Of a stretch of DNA of 64,000 nt, positions 1 to 10,039 are shown piece by piece. The stretch is from Gnetum montanum (lineage: Eukaryota; Streptophyta; Gnetopsida; Gnetales; Gnetaceae). Location of the stretch: the NCBI GenBank assembly GCA_015680685.1, contig MNCI01030156.1, forward strand, positions 6,353 to 70,352, given 5' to 3'. The notes below the pieces were generated by a model. The model ran no database searches and was not told the DNA's origin. It worked only from the letters and a program-made list of their open reading frames with translations. The translations under genes and the position numbers were made by a program. Position 1 is the stretch's first letter, and each line of letters opens with the position of its first letter.

Positions 1-148
1 TTTACGCTTTGCATAAATAAAGATATAAAATGAAAAAAAAAATAGTAAAATAACATTTAAAAGCATAGAGAAAATCTCATGATTAATCTCGCCAACATTC
101 ATATGGCCATTGTTCAATTTCACAAATAAAATCATGCGTAAATCACAA

Positions 149-379
149 TTACGCATCCCCCCTAGTACCACTATCACCCATATCCCTTAGGTCTGCCTCT
201 AAGCCTAAGAAATCATCCTCAAGTGGGCCGTCCCTTCTAGAAGGTATTCCTTTATGAGGAATATCATCTTCACGAGGTCCTTGCTCTAATGCTAGCTCCT
301 CAAGAGGACGGTCTACGTCATTACGCTCTTCTTCCTGTACTTGCTCACCACCCTGTTCGCCTTCTTCATCCACTCCTTG
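149..379 (-). CDS. Acidic C-terminal exon
   Basis: The frame begins after the acceptor ACTGTATATAG and runs to the stop TGA/TAA at 149. It is rich in Glu and Asp (DEEGEQGGEQVQEEE, PLEDDFLGLEADLRD) with no fold expected. Together with the upstream basic and coiled-coil exons it gives the composition of a chromatin- or nucleic-acid-associated protein, which is inference. Below 149 the window shows AT-rich DNA only. Confidence 0.35.
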   Translation of the reverse strand, partial: QGVDEEGEQGGEQVQEEERNDVDRPLEELALEQGPREDDIPHKGIPSRRDGPLEDDFLGLEADLRDMGDSGTRGDA

Positions 380-458
380 TACCTATATACAGTAAATACA
401 TAAGGAAAAGCTGTAATAGGATAAATCAGAAAATTTAAAGTCAATAACACCCAAACTT

Positions 459-1278
459 ACTCGCGATGGTCCTACTTTCGCAGCAAAGGGGAGTTGATCT
501 AAACCGACCCATAGGCGCTGCATAATTTCATCTTCAATTAATTCAGACCATACACCATTCTCCAGATCAGTTCCAGCCTTCACTTTCCCTTTCTTCACAC
601 TAGTCCATCAGGGCGGTTCAGGGAAGAAGGTAGGGATTGTAGTCTCCCCCCTAGGAAGAGCAATCTCTCTTTCCGGGGACGTGCTTACTGTCACCTGCTC
701 CTGGAACTTCTCGAAGGCTTTAGATGCACCAATGACATCAAGGAATATCGGCAAGAATTGAGCTTCGATGGCAGAATCTCGGTAGTGCTGACAATAAGCG
801 ATACTCTCCCGCTTATACAAATGGTTGTGATCTTTTTCCTTCTGCCCCCACTCTTGCACACTTGCGCAAAAATCCTTCCAGTCTTGGCTTTTCTGGGCCA
901 ACAGCTCTATTTGCATGCTCTGCTCCACCAATTCCCGACTGGTTTGCATGCTATTCCTGACTGTGGTCCAATAGCGAGCGTAGTCAATAATAGCCGTACG
1001 CCAGTCTCCGTCACCCGTTTCCCGTGCCTGTAGGAATTCACAACGCGATCTTAGGTCTCTGACCTCTTTGGTCAGAGACACCCTTTCCTTCTCTAACCTT
1101 TGTAGTCTCTTCGAGAGATCTTCATTGACACTCTGACTCTCCCACAAGGAGCATGTCGAGCGTAACGCACATTTATGCATTTTCTCATAAATGTTGCATG
1201 GCATGACCGCCCCATTTGATGAAGGCTCCACTATGTCCAAGTCAATGGGCTCCGTAGGGTCCCATCGAAGGTGAGCTC
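459..1278 (-). CDS. Coiled-coil exon of the minus-strand unit
   Basis: The frame is open for about 270 codons from the acceptor GTTATCAG (1279) to the donor GTAAGT (about 458), apart from one stop just after FFPEPP (near 608). Residues 60-85 form a strong heptad pattern (KRLQRLEKERVSLTKEV) typical of a dimerising coiled coil. A helix-rich, tryptophan-containing region follows (DWKDFCASVQEWGQKEKD). No catalytic motif is visible. It is probably the carboxy-terminal half of the spliced product and was probably a structural or oligomerisation domain. Confidence 0.4.
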
Positions 1279-1356
1279 CTGATAACAAACATTGTCAAGC
1301 GTAAATAAAATATTACAACTGTATAGTAAAAGAAGTGTAGAATAGAAGTAACATAC

Positions 1357-1990
1357 CAGCCCCAGGATTGACGTGCTTAAGGCGCTCGATCATATCGCTA
1401 ACAATGCTTTCCATGAAGGCAAACTTGTCAGGAAATTCTCCCCATGCTCTACTTACAACGGTGGACGTGGATGCATCTTGTTCATCTGTAGCGTAATTAA
1501 GTTAAAATTTCTAGTTATTAATAGAATTCCTACAAAATTCTTAATGCACTAACCTCTGCCTGATGTGGTGGGGGGTGTGTCAATATTTTCCACCTCCTCT
1601 CTCTCCTCATGCACAAGGGTCTGTGCGTCACTTATTCTAACAGCTGGGGCCTCCTCTTCCAAAACTAGGGCCCCTTCTCCACACCGTAATCCCACTGCCC
1701 CTATTTCAGGGGTTAACCGCTCCGTAGGTCTCGCTGTTCATGTCACATAACACATCTAAGTAATTCTGAATACCCTGAATAAAGTTGCGTAACATGATAA
1801 TTGCCATGACTTTCACTACGCCTTTACGCTTACCAAGTGGAGGTTTACTCCGCTGAACTTTGACTTGCATAGTTCTATCTGTGCCATCCGCTGGTTCCGC
1901 AGGCGCCTTGGTTAAGCGAGGCCTTTTTCGCTAAACCGAGGCATCCACTATCTCTGCCACTAGGCGCTTTCCCCGTGATGCGTCACCGGT
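1357..1990 (-). pseudogene. NLS-like basic exon and short linking exon
   Basis: On the minus strand 1990-1560 gives a frame with basic clusters RKRPRLTKAP and KPPLGKRKG, plausible nuclear localisation signals, interrupted by several stops. A donor (AGGTTAGTG) follows at about 1560. A second short exon at 1488-1357 lies between the acceptor TACGCTACAG and the donor GGTATGTTAC and is open, with FMESIVSDMIERLKHV near its end. Exon phase and order fit the coiled-coil exon downstream. The nuclear role is inferred from composition alone. Confidence 0.35.
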
Positions 1991-2159
1991 GTAAGTGGGA
2001 ATCACCCCACCTACACTGTCAGGGCCCCGCACTCAAGGCGTCGCCAAATCCCTTGTCGTTATAGACTGAGACTCCCCAATTCCCTCTAGAGGATCCTGTC
2101 CTCAGGTAGTGCCGAAAATGTGAGAAATCCAAGGTTTCGATAGCTGGTCTCGATCTTGC

Positions 2160-2906
2160 TACACCCAGACCCCATTCCTCTGGACAACCAAAAATTTGAC
2201 AAAACGTCGAAGGCAAGCTATGAAGAAGGCGAAGTGCACGCTGAAACGGGACTCAAGCTTTTGGCGGAGCTTGATCATTTCAGTGTGTAACCCCTCAGCA
2301 AAATAGCTTGCCCAGTCGAATTGGGTTCCTTCCTCCATAACTTCCCGCATGATACAGGCCTGTTCTATGGTAAAGAACCTCCCCTGCAAGAGTGTTTTGG
2401 GGAAAGCCCGGGCCCAGAAGAGGGGATAGATAGTCTTGGCGATTTCTAATTCAATCTTTTCACAGGGGATCCCCTTGGTCTCCTTCTTGGTCCCCAGCCA
2501 CTCCTCCAGCTCTTCCTAACATTTGAGGCTCCTCCTTGCTCTTTCCTCTATGGGAAGACCATCAGAGGGGACGCTGAAGAGGTTAGCAAACAGCTAAGCG
2601 TCAATATTTAAATTCACACGCACGTGATGCACGCGCATGCAAAAATGCTTAGCCCTCTCGCTGAAGGAGTTGACCAGGGTTAACATTTTGCTAGCCGGGA
2701 CATCAGGAGTTATGGCCAGAAATAAATGCATTAGCCTCGCTTCCTGCAGCTTGGTGACCAACGCAATTGGGGCTGCTGCGTGGCCGAGCCAGCATTGTGC
2801 TTCCTTAATGTTGCCATAGCGAAAAAAGGAGGGTATTCGCCTCACGGCCAGAAATTGTAATGGTAATCTCTCGGGATTCCCTGACTGAACAACGCAAGAC
2901 ATATTT
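2160..2906 (-). pseudogene. Helix-rich exon, plant transposon-protein-like
   Basis: The exon starts after the acceptor GATACCTAG. It reads RRIPSFFRYGNIKEAQC, later ERAKHFCMRVHHV, and after two TAG codons (near 2597 and 2520) a long helix block containing GRFFTIEQACIMREVMEEG and FDWASYFAEGLHTEM. The pattern 'feeding helix - (I/F)DWASY - helix' recalls the large uncharacterised plant families annotated as putative plant transposon proteins, but I cannot confirm membership. Both stops are one C-to-T change from CAG, as expected for methylated repeat DNA. It sits between the phosphatase-like exon and the coiled-coil exon and was probably one frame originally. Confidence 0.4.
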
Positions 2907-2997
2907 CTAGGTATCAAAAACATTATTACGCTACATTTCAAAAACAGATCAAAAACAATATAATATCCTGTAAATAATAGTAGCAACAAAACCTTAC

Positions 2998-3250
2998 CAG
3001 GGCCAAATGACAAAGGAAATGGAGGAAGTTTCCTCTGCACATCCGTAATGATAAGGGGCAGGTCCAAAGTCCATTCTTCATGTAACCACACGAAGTTCTG
3101 ACAATTCTAGAAAAAATCAGCATAACAGGTGGGATACTCATGGATGTCAAAGGACATCTGCCCCATTACACCGGTGCATACGTTGCTGGTAGAGGTAAAT
3201 TCCTTTATCACTGTTTCGGTCCAGGTCAATGTATCATCATTGCCCACTAA
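2998..3250 (-). pseudogene. Continuation exon of the FCP1-like unit
   Basis: After a short intron the minus strand reads a frame containing TWTETVIKEFTSTSNV and EYPTC, then one TAG (or a further acceptor TTTTCTAG), then WLHEEWTLDLPLII and PPFPLSFGPG before the donor GTAAGG. The first part fits the pattern that follows the phosphatase core in plant FCP1-domain proteins (a helix, then '..nVq.yv...pf'). The second part I do not recognise. Only an ORF is seen, so function is unassigned. Confidence 0.4.
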
Positions 3251-3359
3251 TCCTTTTTCTTTAATAAAAAACCTATATCATATGACACATTATTATCTTA
3301 TGCTTCGTAAATCCAGGCATTAGAAACATATTGAAAATACCGCCAGTAAAACAACTTAC

Positions 3360-3706
3360 CCGCCTGAGTAATACACTGTGCCTAGTGGGTTCTGAAAGTA
3401 AGTCGAGACATGGTGGGCCACGAACAAGGTATTGTACGCATGGTAACAGCTAAACCTGGCCATTTCCCAGATCCAACTTAAGCACCTCAGCCCTCTGGCA
3501 CTAAGTTCACGGTCTTGGGGACGACCAGTATCGATAACCCTTCCTGTCAAGAAAGCCAGGATTCCCTGCGTAGAACCCACTAACAGGTGCTCCAAAATAG
3601 CGCCAGCCACATCCCTCGATAGATGCGACCACACAATAACACTGTAGTTACGCAGCAAAAACTGCAAAAGCTCCAGCACATCCTTTTGGAACCATATAGC
3701 CCTCCC
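3360..3706 (-). pseudogene. FCP1/NLI-interacting-factor phosphatase-like exon
   Basis: This exon is open for its full length, between acceptor GTTGTAG and donor GTAAGT. The protein matches the second half of the plant FCP1-homology (HAD) fold. It has a helix ending in a strand (NYSVIVWSHLSRDV, the position of 'VgVWSS...N' in the family), then a DTGRPQ stretch, then SWIWEMARF, YNTLFVAHH (family 'NTLLVDDsP') and FQNPLGTVYYSGG (family 'lrNP.gT'). The amino-terminal DxDx(T/V) nucleophile motif is not visible in the frames examined, and the usual aspartates of 'VDD' are replaced (VAHH). The fragment is therefore unlikely to be an active phosphatase. It probably derives from a captured or duplicated NIF-like gene. 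A profile search would settle the match. Confidence 0.5.
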
Positions 3707-4099
3707 CTACAACCGAGTTTGAGGGGGAGGAACGTTGGGCACGATCGGGTTTATACAACATAAAACCTCGACTATGTCTAGGACGATTAAGACGGGTTTC
3801 AACATAATACTATACAAACAAACATAAACACATTATCGTCTAGATTTCGATTCCATGCTTAAACTATAGAAAATTTACAAATTATGCTCTAGCTATATAG
3901 CCGAAATCGCCTAAACCCTTGTAACAGTACAAGGTTTGTCCCTGACCGCGGTGATAGATGCAATACTATTATATAAACCCTCATTTTAATGTGAGGTCCA
4001 TAGCTTAAAACTCTAATTTACGCAAAATGACACAAAAAGAATAAACATCACAAAGAATAAGCATATCACAAAAAGCAATACAAACAAGCCAGGGATGGT

Positions 4100-4222
4100 C
4101 TACCGATTCAGGGGAGCGACATCCCTCACTTCAACCAAAGTCTGCGAAGCACGCTGCAGGCTCCCTTGTACCTCGTCTATCTTTGCCAATTTCGCATTCT
4201 TCCCTCTTACTTTCAGCACCAT
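4100..4222 (-). CDS. Candidate first exon, 40 codons
   Basis: Minus-strand ATG in the context ACAATGG opens a 40-codon frame beginning MVLKVRGKNAKLAK and running to TAG at 4102-4100. The frame is basic and helical, with no recognised domain. The stop overlaps a possible donor (CGGTAGACC), so the frame could be spliced to the FCP1-like exon at 3706 or be a free-standing upstream ORF. It was chosen because it is the first ATG after the TATA box. Confidence 0.35.
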   Translation of the reverse strand: MVLKVRGKNAKLAKIDEVQGSLQRASQTLVEVRDVAPLNR

Positions 4223-4355
4223 TGTTGCAGTCTTCACACCTTCACGCCTTCGCAAATAACATACTGCAATCTTTTGCTCTTTCTTCTTCTCTCTGTGACA
4301 GCTGAGAATTCAAGTTTGCGATAGCCAACAGCCCGTTTTCAAAAAGAACTGCCTA

Positions 4356-4363
4356 CTTATATG
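4356..4363 (-). promoter_or_regulatory. TATA box of the minus-strand gene-like unit
   Basis: Minus-strand CATATAAG, about 135 bases upstream of the first ATG at 4222. It is preceded by a GGAAAGTCCCG stretch and an inverted CCCG/CGGG pair at 4383-4397. The spacing suits a short 5' leader. The call rests on motif and position only. Confidence 0.4.
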
Positions 4364-4460
4364 CGAAATTAACCGACTTGATGCCCGATTAAAACGGGAC
4401 TTTCCTAAATGCTGGTATCAGCATAAGATGGAACCCGAAAATCAAGGCATTAATGCAGTG

Positions 4461-4568
4461 GACATCACATGCACCACTATTCGAAATGACATTAAACTAC
4501 CACACCTTATCGCNAGACATCACATGCACCACTATTCGAAATGACATTAAACTACCACACCTTATCGC
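4461..4568. other. Assembly joint: single N with duplicated ends
   Basis: 53 bases at 4461-4513 are repeated at 4516-4568 across the N at 4514. Contig ends that overlap but were not merged give this pattern. It should be collapsed when the locus is interpreted. Confidence 0.85.
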
Positions 4569-4676
4569 CTCTTAATCAGGTAGCATTAATTACAAACTAT
4601 TCACAATATTCAAAATTCAGTTAGCTTTTCACGCTTGACAACACCGCATCATGCTTTCTCCTAATCATTTACGCAT

Positions 4677-5398
4677 TTGATGATTTTGCAAGATGGTTGG
4701 CAAATGGACGCAACTTTTTTAGCTCCCCTGACTTTAACAAGTCCATACAAAAGAGTAGTTAGGCAATTTGATTTTACACTAGTAGAAACTAACCCTTTCC
4801 TCGATGACGTAACCATAGCCATGTCGAAAACGTCTCTAGAATGGCCAGAACAATCGACGTGCACGCTAGACCTGGAGGCTAGAGACATAACCGAAGACCC
4901 CCTCGGCGAGGTTTCTGTCGTTACACATAAAGGTGAGTCCAAAACTCTTAAGGTTAGTTCTCTATTAGACCAGAAAATGCATGACTCTATAAAACAAGTC
5001 CTCCAGGACAACGTCACGGTATTTGCATGGTCATACGAAGACATGCCGAGACTAGATCCAAGGTTAATTCAACATAACATAATCTTAGACAGGCATATCA
5101 AAGCAATTAAGCAAAAAGCACAAAAAGTCAAACCAGAAATAGTGCTAGCAGTGCGTGATGAGATCACCAAACTGTATCAGGCTGGTTNGTCAAACCAGAA
5201 ATCGTGCTAGCAGTGCGTGATGAGATCACCAAACTGTATCAGGCTGGTTTCATCCATGCGGTCGATTACTCGGATTGGGTATCTAACATTGTAGTTGTCC
5301 CAAAGAATACTGGAAGTATACGCATCTGTATAGACTTCCAAGATTTAAAAAAGCCACAATCAAGGACAACTTTCGACTACCAAGTATCGACCAACTAG
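4677..5398 (+). pseudogene. TAT pol: protease-RT linker and RT amino-terminal part
   Basis: The frame runs from a linker (DFTLVETNPFLDDVTIA) into the TAT signature VFAWSYEDMPRLDP and on to the RT start (FIHAVDYSDWVSNIVVVPK, then RICIDFQDL). The single N at 5188 splits the frame. 61 bases before it (5127-5187) are repeated after it (5189-5249) with one mismatch, so the apparent frame break is an assembly artefact. The protease active site is not present. Confidence 0.75.
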
Positions 5399-5990
5399 TC
5401 GATACAACAGTTGGGCATGCGCTTCTATCCTTCATGGATGGCTTTTCAGGCTATAATCAGATTCGCATCAACCCATAACATCAATTGACCATGACATTCA
5501 TGACGCCCTGGGGGATTTTTTGCTATACCATGATGCCTTTTGGTTTGAAAAATGCTGGAGCGACGTATCAACGGCCTATGACATACATCTTTAGTGATTA
5601 CCTCCTAGGAAGACTGAATGACTATTTTGATGATATAGCTGTTAAGTCTATGAGATCAGAAGATCATTCAGAGGACCTAGAGTTAGTACTTAAAAGATGC
5701 TCCAAATACAACCTCCGGCTCAACCCAAAGAAGTGCGTATTCAGAGTCAAAATCGGACGCATGCTAGGATTTGTGGTGTCAGAAACCGGCATACGAGTAG
5801 ACCCTGATAAGGTCAAAGCCATTATCGAGTTAACGCCTCCCACAGATCTCAAGCAATTACGCGAGTTACAAGGACGATTACAGTTTATCAGGCGGTTCAT
5901 CTCGAGATTAACAGATAAACTACACCCTATGCAACATCTCCTTAAGAAAGGTGTTAATTTTGAGTGGACAGACGATTGCCAGCATGCGTT
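5399..5990 (+). pseudogene. TAT reverse transcriptase, catalytic part
   Basis: The RT palm region reads FMTPWGIFCYTMMPFGLKNAG and then the catalytic box as YFDDIAVKS (family YVDD, here with Phe). The RNA-binding thumb follows (GIRVDPDKVKAI). Stops at 5399 (CAACTAG) and 5478 (CCATAACAT) break the frame upstream of 5485. The YFDD-type box followed by IAVKS is close to TAT RTs and unlike the MDDF box of the Athila-like elements in this window. Enzyme activity is lost. Confidence 0.8.
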
Positions 5991-6335
5991 TGACAGCCTA
6001 AAACAGGAACTTCAACACTTGCCAACGGTATTCCCACCACAAAGGGATCAGTCGTTCTACATTTACCTTGCGACCTCGGACGTAGCCTTAGCCGCATTAC
6101 TCTGTCAAAAGAGAAACGATGGGTCAGAAGTACCCATCTACTACTTGAGTCATGCCCTATGTGTGTACGAAGCAAGGTACAATGAAGTAGAGCATAATTT
6201 CCTAGTGTTAGTGTTTACGCTAAAGAAATGTAGGCACTATCTCTTCCATAGCCAGGTCAACATTATCTGTAAAAATAACATCCTTAGGGCCATTACGCAT
6301 AATCTATACGAAAGTAGTAAAATAGCTCATTGAAA
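5991..6335 (+). pseudogene. TAT RNase H (ordinary retroviral-type copy)
   Basis: It continues in frame from the RT. FYIYLATSDVALAALLCQ corresponds to the first catalytic Asp region (family 'yl..sd.avsaaLv'), and YEARYNEVEH to the 'Y...EK' helix. The frame stops at 6333, after which the connection region reads on in another frame (LHYIGQSYTKGQVIADQL). The last catalytic Asp position is therefore displaced by a stop. Confidence 0.7.
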
Positions 6336-6479
6336 AGCTATCACGGCAGAATTTGATCTGCATTACATTGGCCAATCTTATACGAAAGGCCAAGTGATAG
6401 CTGACCAATTAATAACATCACCTATTGACAATCAGGCAACCATAGAGCCTGAATTTCCAGATTAACATGTACATAGTTT

Positions 6480-6890
6480 AAGCCCTGTTTTAACAGGCCC
6501 CGAAGAAACGTTATATTTTAACAGAGCTTCAACTGTTCGAGGCGGTAGTGCTGCCACAGTCATTATGCTATCACCTGAGGATGTGCGTCTTCATGCTTAC
6601 CACTTGACCTTTCCCTGTACAAACAATGTGGTAGAGTACGAGGGACTCCTCAGGGGATTATTAAATGCCAGAGAACTTGATGTTCGACACCTGGCAATTA
6701 GGGGTGATTCGATGCTTGTTATAAATCAAATCATAGAAGTCTACACTTGCAAGGCTGCACATTTACAGCCCTACTGTGATATGGCTAAAGATCTTCTGAA
6801 GCGGTTCACAACCATCGATGCCCAACACGTGCCCTGAAACGATAACACACTGGCCGATGCACTGGCTACATTAGCCTTAAATGTGTCATC
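6480..6890 (+). pseudogene. Second, archaeal-type RNase H (aRNH)
   Basis: A separate RNase H fold follows the first. CTNNVVEYEGLLRGLLNAR contains the helix with the catalytic Glu, IRGDSMLVINQI the catalytic Asp, and after one TGA stop NDNTLADALATLAL the last Asp helix. This dual RNase H layout defines the TAT lineage. The first catalytic Asp is expected near 6500-6545, where the frame reads LYFNRASTVRGGS, so Asp is replaced by Asn. Confidence 0.75.
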
Positions 6891-7084
6891 GCACTTATTG
6901 GACACCTGTCCCACATTAATAACAAATTGTACTGGTCCTATCATTCAAGCGGCGCAAATATCTTCACTGCTTGAGGATAGAACACCAGAGTGGTACAATC
7001 ACATTAAAACTTACCTCATGCATGGGGAACCACCACACGAGTTAACACGCATGCAGAAAGACATTATTCACAAGCGAGCTAGAT

Positions 7085-8234
7085 AGTACGTCATCATAGG
7101 AAACAGTACCCTCTGTAGATGCTCTTTTGATGGAGTACTACTTACTTGCGTTAATAAAGATCAGGCACAACGTATAGTTGGTGAAGTCCACGAGGGATTA
7201 TGCGGAGGACATGTAGCGCCACGAGCCATGGCCTCTAAAATCCGTCGCTTAGGGTATTATTGGCCGTACATGGAAAAAGATTGTCTTACAAAGATCAAAA
7301 CATGTGACACGTGTCAACGTTACGCGAATCTTATACACATGTCGCCTATAGAACTACATACGACCCAGATCACATGGCCCTTCCAATGATGGGGATTAGA
7401 CATCATAGGGCCCATCACACCAAAGTCTTCCGCAAGGCATAGCTTTGGCCCATCACAGCTACTGAGTACTTCAGGAAGTGGGTGGAAGCCATCCCTTTAT
7501 GGAAGATTACATCTCAAGAGGTCTGTCATTTCATCTTAGACAATATTGTAACCAGATTTGGCCTCCCAATGACTATCGTGACTGACAATGGGCCACAGTT
7601 TAGTAGTATGGAAACCAAATCTTTTTGTGACAATCTAGGCATCAAACAATCTTTTTCCTCGCCTTACTACCCGCAAGCGAATGGTCAAGCTGAAGCAACA
7701 AATAAAGTCATTATCAATTTACTCAAGAAAATGCTCGATAGCAACAAGAGACGGTGGCATGAAAAGATCGTTTATGTGCTATGGGCATATCATACCACAT
7801 GTAGAACAGCTACAGATAGTACACCCTATAGCCTAGTCTATGGATCCGAGGCGGTGCTGCCCCTCGAATTACAAGTTCCTTCTCTGCGGATGGTCCTCTC
7901 CACGATTATAAATGAGGCTCAACACACGGAGTCTCAAATCATGGATTTGGATTCAGTAGAGGAGAAGCGAATACGGACGCTTGATACCATTGAAAAGTAT
8001 CAAGATAAGCAGAGGCAAAAGCACCATCACAATCTTTCACAACGTCCTATCAAGAAGGGCGATTTGGTTCTCAAGGCCGTTTGCGAACTAGTAGGCAAAT
8101 TCTCTGCAAACTGGGAGGGCCCTTTCTTGGTAGCTGATGTATATGGCAATGGCGCATTCAAGCTAGCAGATATCAATGGGAACGAGTTACCGAACCCTGT
8201 AAATCATATATATCTGAAGCCGTACTACATCTAA
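7085..8234 (+). pseudogene. TAT integrase
   Basis: An HHCC zinc finger is seen (VHEGLCGGH, later CDTCQ at about 7302-7316). The core has Asp in GLDIIGPIT, Asp in IVTDNGPQF and Glu in GQAEATNK, giving the DDE triad. The C-terminal GPY-like segment is NWEGPFLVADVYGNGAFKLAD, ending at 8234. A stop at 7390 and a frameshift near 7440-7480 separate the zinc finger and first Asp from the rest. 7482-8234 is open for 250 codons. Confidence 0.8.
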
Positions 8235-8245
8235 GTGCATATCCA

Positions 8246-8700
8246 ATGTTAACATCAGGTATGGCAACACTCGTCCGCTATGACGCTAAACTGGCAACAA
8301 TCGTCCGCCATGACATAAAACTAGCAAGTTGCAACTGTCCGCTACGACATAAAACTAGCAGCATTGTACAGGTCCGCCAATACGAAAAACTGGCAGTTTC
8401 TGCACGCGTCCGCCATGACACTAAACTGGCACCGGCTGTCTACCAGGACATTAAACTGGCACAGGTGAGTGTCTGTCTGCTGAGATGTAAAACTAGCACA
8501 GATCTGTCCCTGGGTCACAACATGAAACTGACATCCACAACACGGTTTGCTGAGACCATAAATCAGCCCTACCACCATCCGCTACGACGTAAAACTAGCA
8601 TTGTTCATTCCGCCTAGACTTTAAACTGGGACCATGGTCTATTGAGACTTAAAACCAGTAACGACAGTCTACCAGGACTTAAAACTGGGACTTACAGGCT
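8246..8700 (+). repeat. Diverged tandem repeats in the 3' UTR
   Basis: Directly after pol there are about ten degenerate units of 25-60 bases, each ending in a core such as CATGACATAAAACTAGCA, ATGACACTAAACTGGCA or AGGACTTAAAACTGGGA, usually preceded by GTCCGCCA or GTCTACCA. TAT and related plant elements are known to carry hypervariable tandem repeats at this place, which can seed satellites. Confidence 0.8.
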
Positions 8701-9440
8701 GCCATCATGCAAATCAAGCAAGCGTAATCGTCTCTGTGCGGCTACAAAACAAATGGGGTGGGATGTTAGGACAGTCCCAGTATCGCGACCTCACAGGCAT
8801 TCTGCTGATTCCTCGAATGTGCTGAAAGGCATACTACTGACCCCTCGGAGATGCTGTCACTGCACCCATTTTAGCGGTGGCACCTCTAAGAGGTTAGCTT
8901 CACCGTTCGGAGCCCCAAAGGGGTTCTCATCAACCTCAACTTTGGGGATCCCCGCTCATCATCACTATCAGGCTCTAGCTTCACAGATTTACCTAGCTGA
9001 TTCTTTGTTTAACCAGTCGGGTGCGATGAGTCTGATAATCTTTGACGGCGATATGCTGGGCCGAGCGTCAACGGTGAAGACCTTGGCCTCGTGCTACAGT
9101 TCTTCCTTCATGGCCCGCTCACTCTGTCTCACCCCAAACGATACTTGTTTCAACAACCTCTCCGGTGATTCAACTGAGTAATGGTATCCTCTGTTTGCTT
9201 CTTTGGTTGCAGGTTACTTGCTACGAGGATGTCGTTCAAACGTGCGTTCATCCGAGTGGTGAGGTACAGACAGCACTTTGAGATGGCCACTTAGGTTAGC
9301 CTGTCCACTCAGGAGTGCATCCCTGTTTTCCCCATAATCCTACCCTTAGTTCTTACTTCCCTACATCTCCACCATCTGCTTCCCTTATGCAAAATGTACA
9401 TACACAGCACACACTTTCCGCATCTGCATTACAATCAAGT
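8701..9440. other. TAT 3' UTR, no gene recognised
   Basis: CpG-containing, moderately GC-rich DNA. An open frame at 8642-9181 on the plus strand has low-complexity, Ser/Cys-rich content with no domain and overlaps the repeat array. I do not treat it as a gene. It is likely element 3' UTR leading to the LTR. Confidence 0.4.
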
Positions 9441-9711
9441 CCATAAACCAGCGTAACGCAACTTGCCTAGTGGATGCAAAAAAAAACGTGGATTGGCAAA
9501 ATGGATGAAACACAACACATCCAGGCCACGCAGACGCAACACAATTCATCTAAGCAAGCCCCTTCATCTGCAAAATGACGGCACAACTCCATGCAAACGC
9601 AATCGCAGGAGAAGGCCTAAGTGCTTATGCGTGAAAAAGAACTATATTCACACATTTGCGTTTTCCCCAAACCTCACTTGCGTCTTCCCCAAACCTTTTT
9701 CCTCTTACCTC

Positions 9712-9720
9712 TATAAAAAT
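9712..9720 (+). promoter_or_regulatory. TATA box candidate 1
   Basis: TATAAAAAT preceded by CT-rich sequence (CTTTTTCCTCTTACC) and followed by a pyrimidine-rich leader, a classical plant promoter layout. CCCCAAACCT is repeated twice upstream (9666 and 9690). It may be the promoter of an LTR whose limits I cannot see. Confidence 0.35.
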
Positions 9721-10039
9721 TCCTTCCCATATCCTTCTATCCTCTATTTTCCTCATTTCTGCACTTCTGCTTTGACAAGACGACACATGAGTAACCATTG
9801 ATGAATGCTGTTGGTACTTTTACCCATCTAGTGTTTCATATTATTTGTCGATGTCTTTTGGGCAAGCCCTCTAAATGTCAACAAAGAAGGGCCATTGAAA
9901 CACCGTAGAAATTACGAATCAGCCTCAGGAGAAGATTCATGATTCAGGCAAAGGTTCGACACAGAAATTCAGAAGACAGAGCAGGGCAAAGAGGCACGCA
10001 GTATCAAGTCTCCAAGTTCCTTATAGATTTCAATCTTAC

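Larger units (their letters stand above)
100..4222 (-). pseudogene. Multi-exon chimeric gene-like unit, antisense to the neighbouring TAT pol
   Basis: Read on the minus strand, this stretch behaves like one spliced gene. A TATA box lies at 4356-4363 and a first ATG at 4222. Exons bounded by GT-AG signals lie at about 3706-3360, 3250-2998, 2906-2160, 1990-1560, 1488-1357, 1278-459 and 379-149. Donors seen include GTAAGT (after 3360), GTAAGG (after 2998), GTATGT (after 1357) and GTAAGT (after 459). In order, the parts resemble an FCP1/NIF-type phosphatase fragment, an unknown alpha-helical region, a basic NLS-like stretch, a coiled coil and an acidic tail. A few TAG stops (for example after LNID-A near 2597) look like deaminated CAG, so I call it a pseudogene. 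It could be an antisense accessory ORF of a TAT element, a captured host gene, or an old host gene. No gag or protease precedes the pol at 4677, so this unit sits where they would be expected. Confidence 0.55.
4677..9800 (+). mobile_element. TAT-lineage Ty3/gypsy element, internal part (5' truncated)
   Basis: The plus strand carries a decayed pol (4677-8234) in the order reverse transcriptase, RNase H, second RNase H, integrase. A second, archaeal-type RNase H downstream of the ordinary one is a known feature of the plant TAT lineage. A tandem-repeat 3' UTR follows (8246-8700), also known from TAT elements. Gag and protease are missing upstream, where the minus-strand unit lies instead. The 3' LTR is probably within 9.3-11.45 kb, but I could not fix its ends. 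The element keeps CpG sites and has fewer stops than the others, so it is relatively young. Confidence 0.7.

Noticed and set aside
758-1033. 91-codon plus-strand frame opposite the coiled-coil exon
   Set aside because: Shadow of the minus-strand exon, which has better splice signals and heptad content.
4461-4568. 53-bp tandem duplication as a biological repeat
   Set aside because: Centred on a single N with near-identical copies; fits an unmerged contig overlap.
8642-9181. 179-codon plus-strand open frame
   Set aside because: Starts inside the tandem-repeat array, has no domain and low-complexity composition; more likely 3' UTR.
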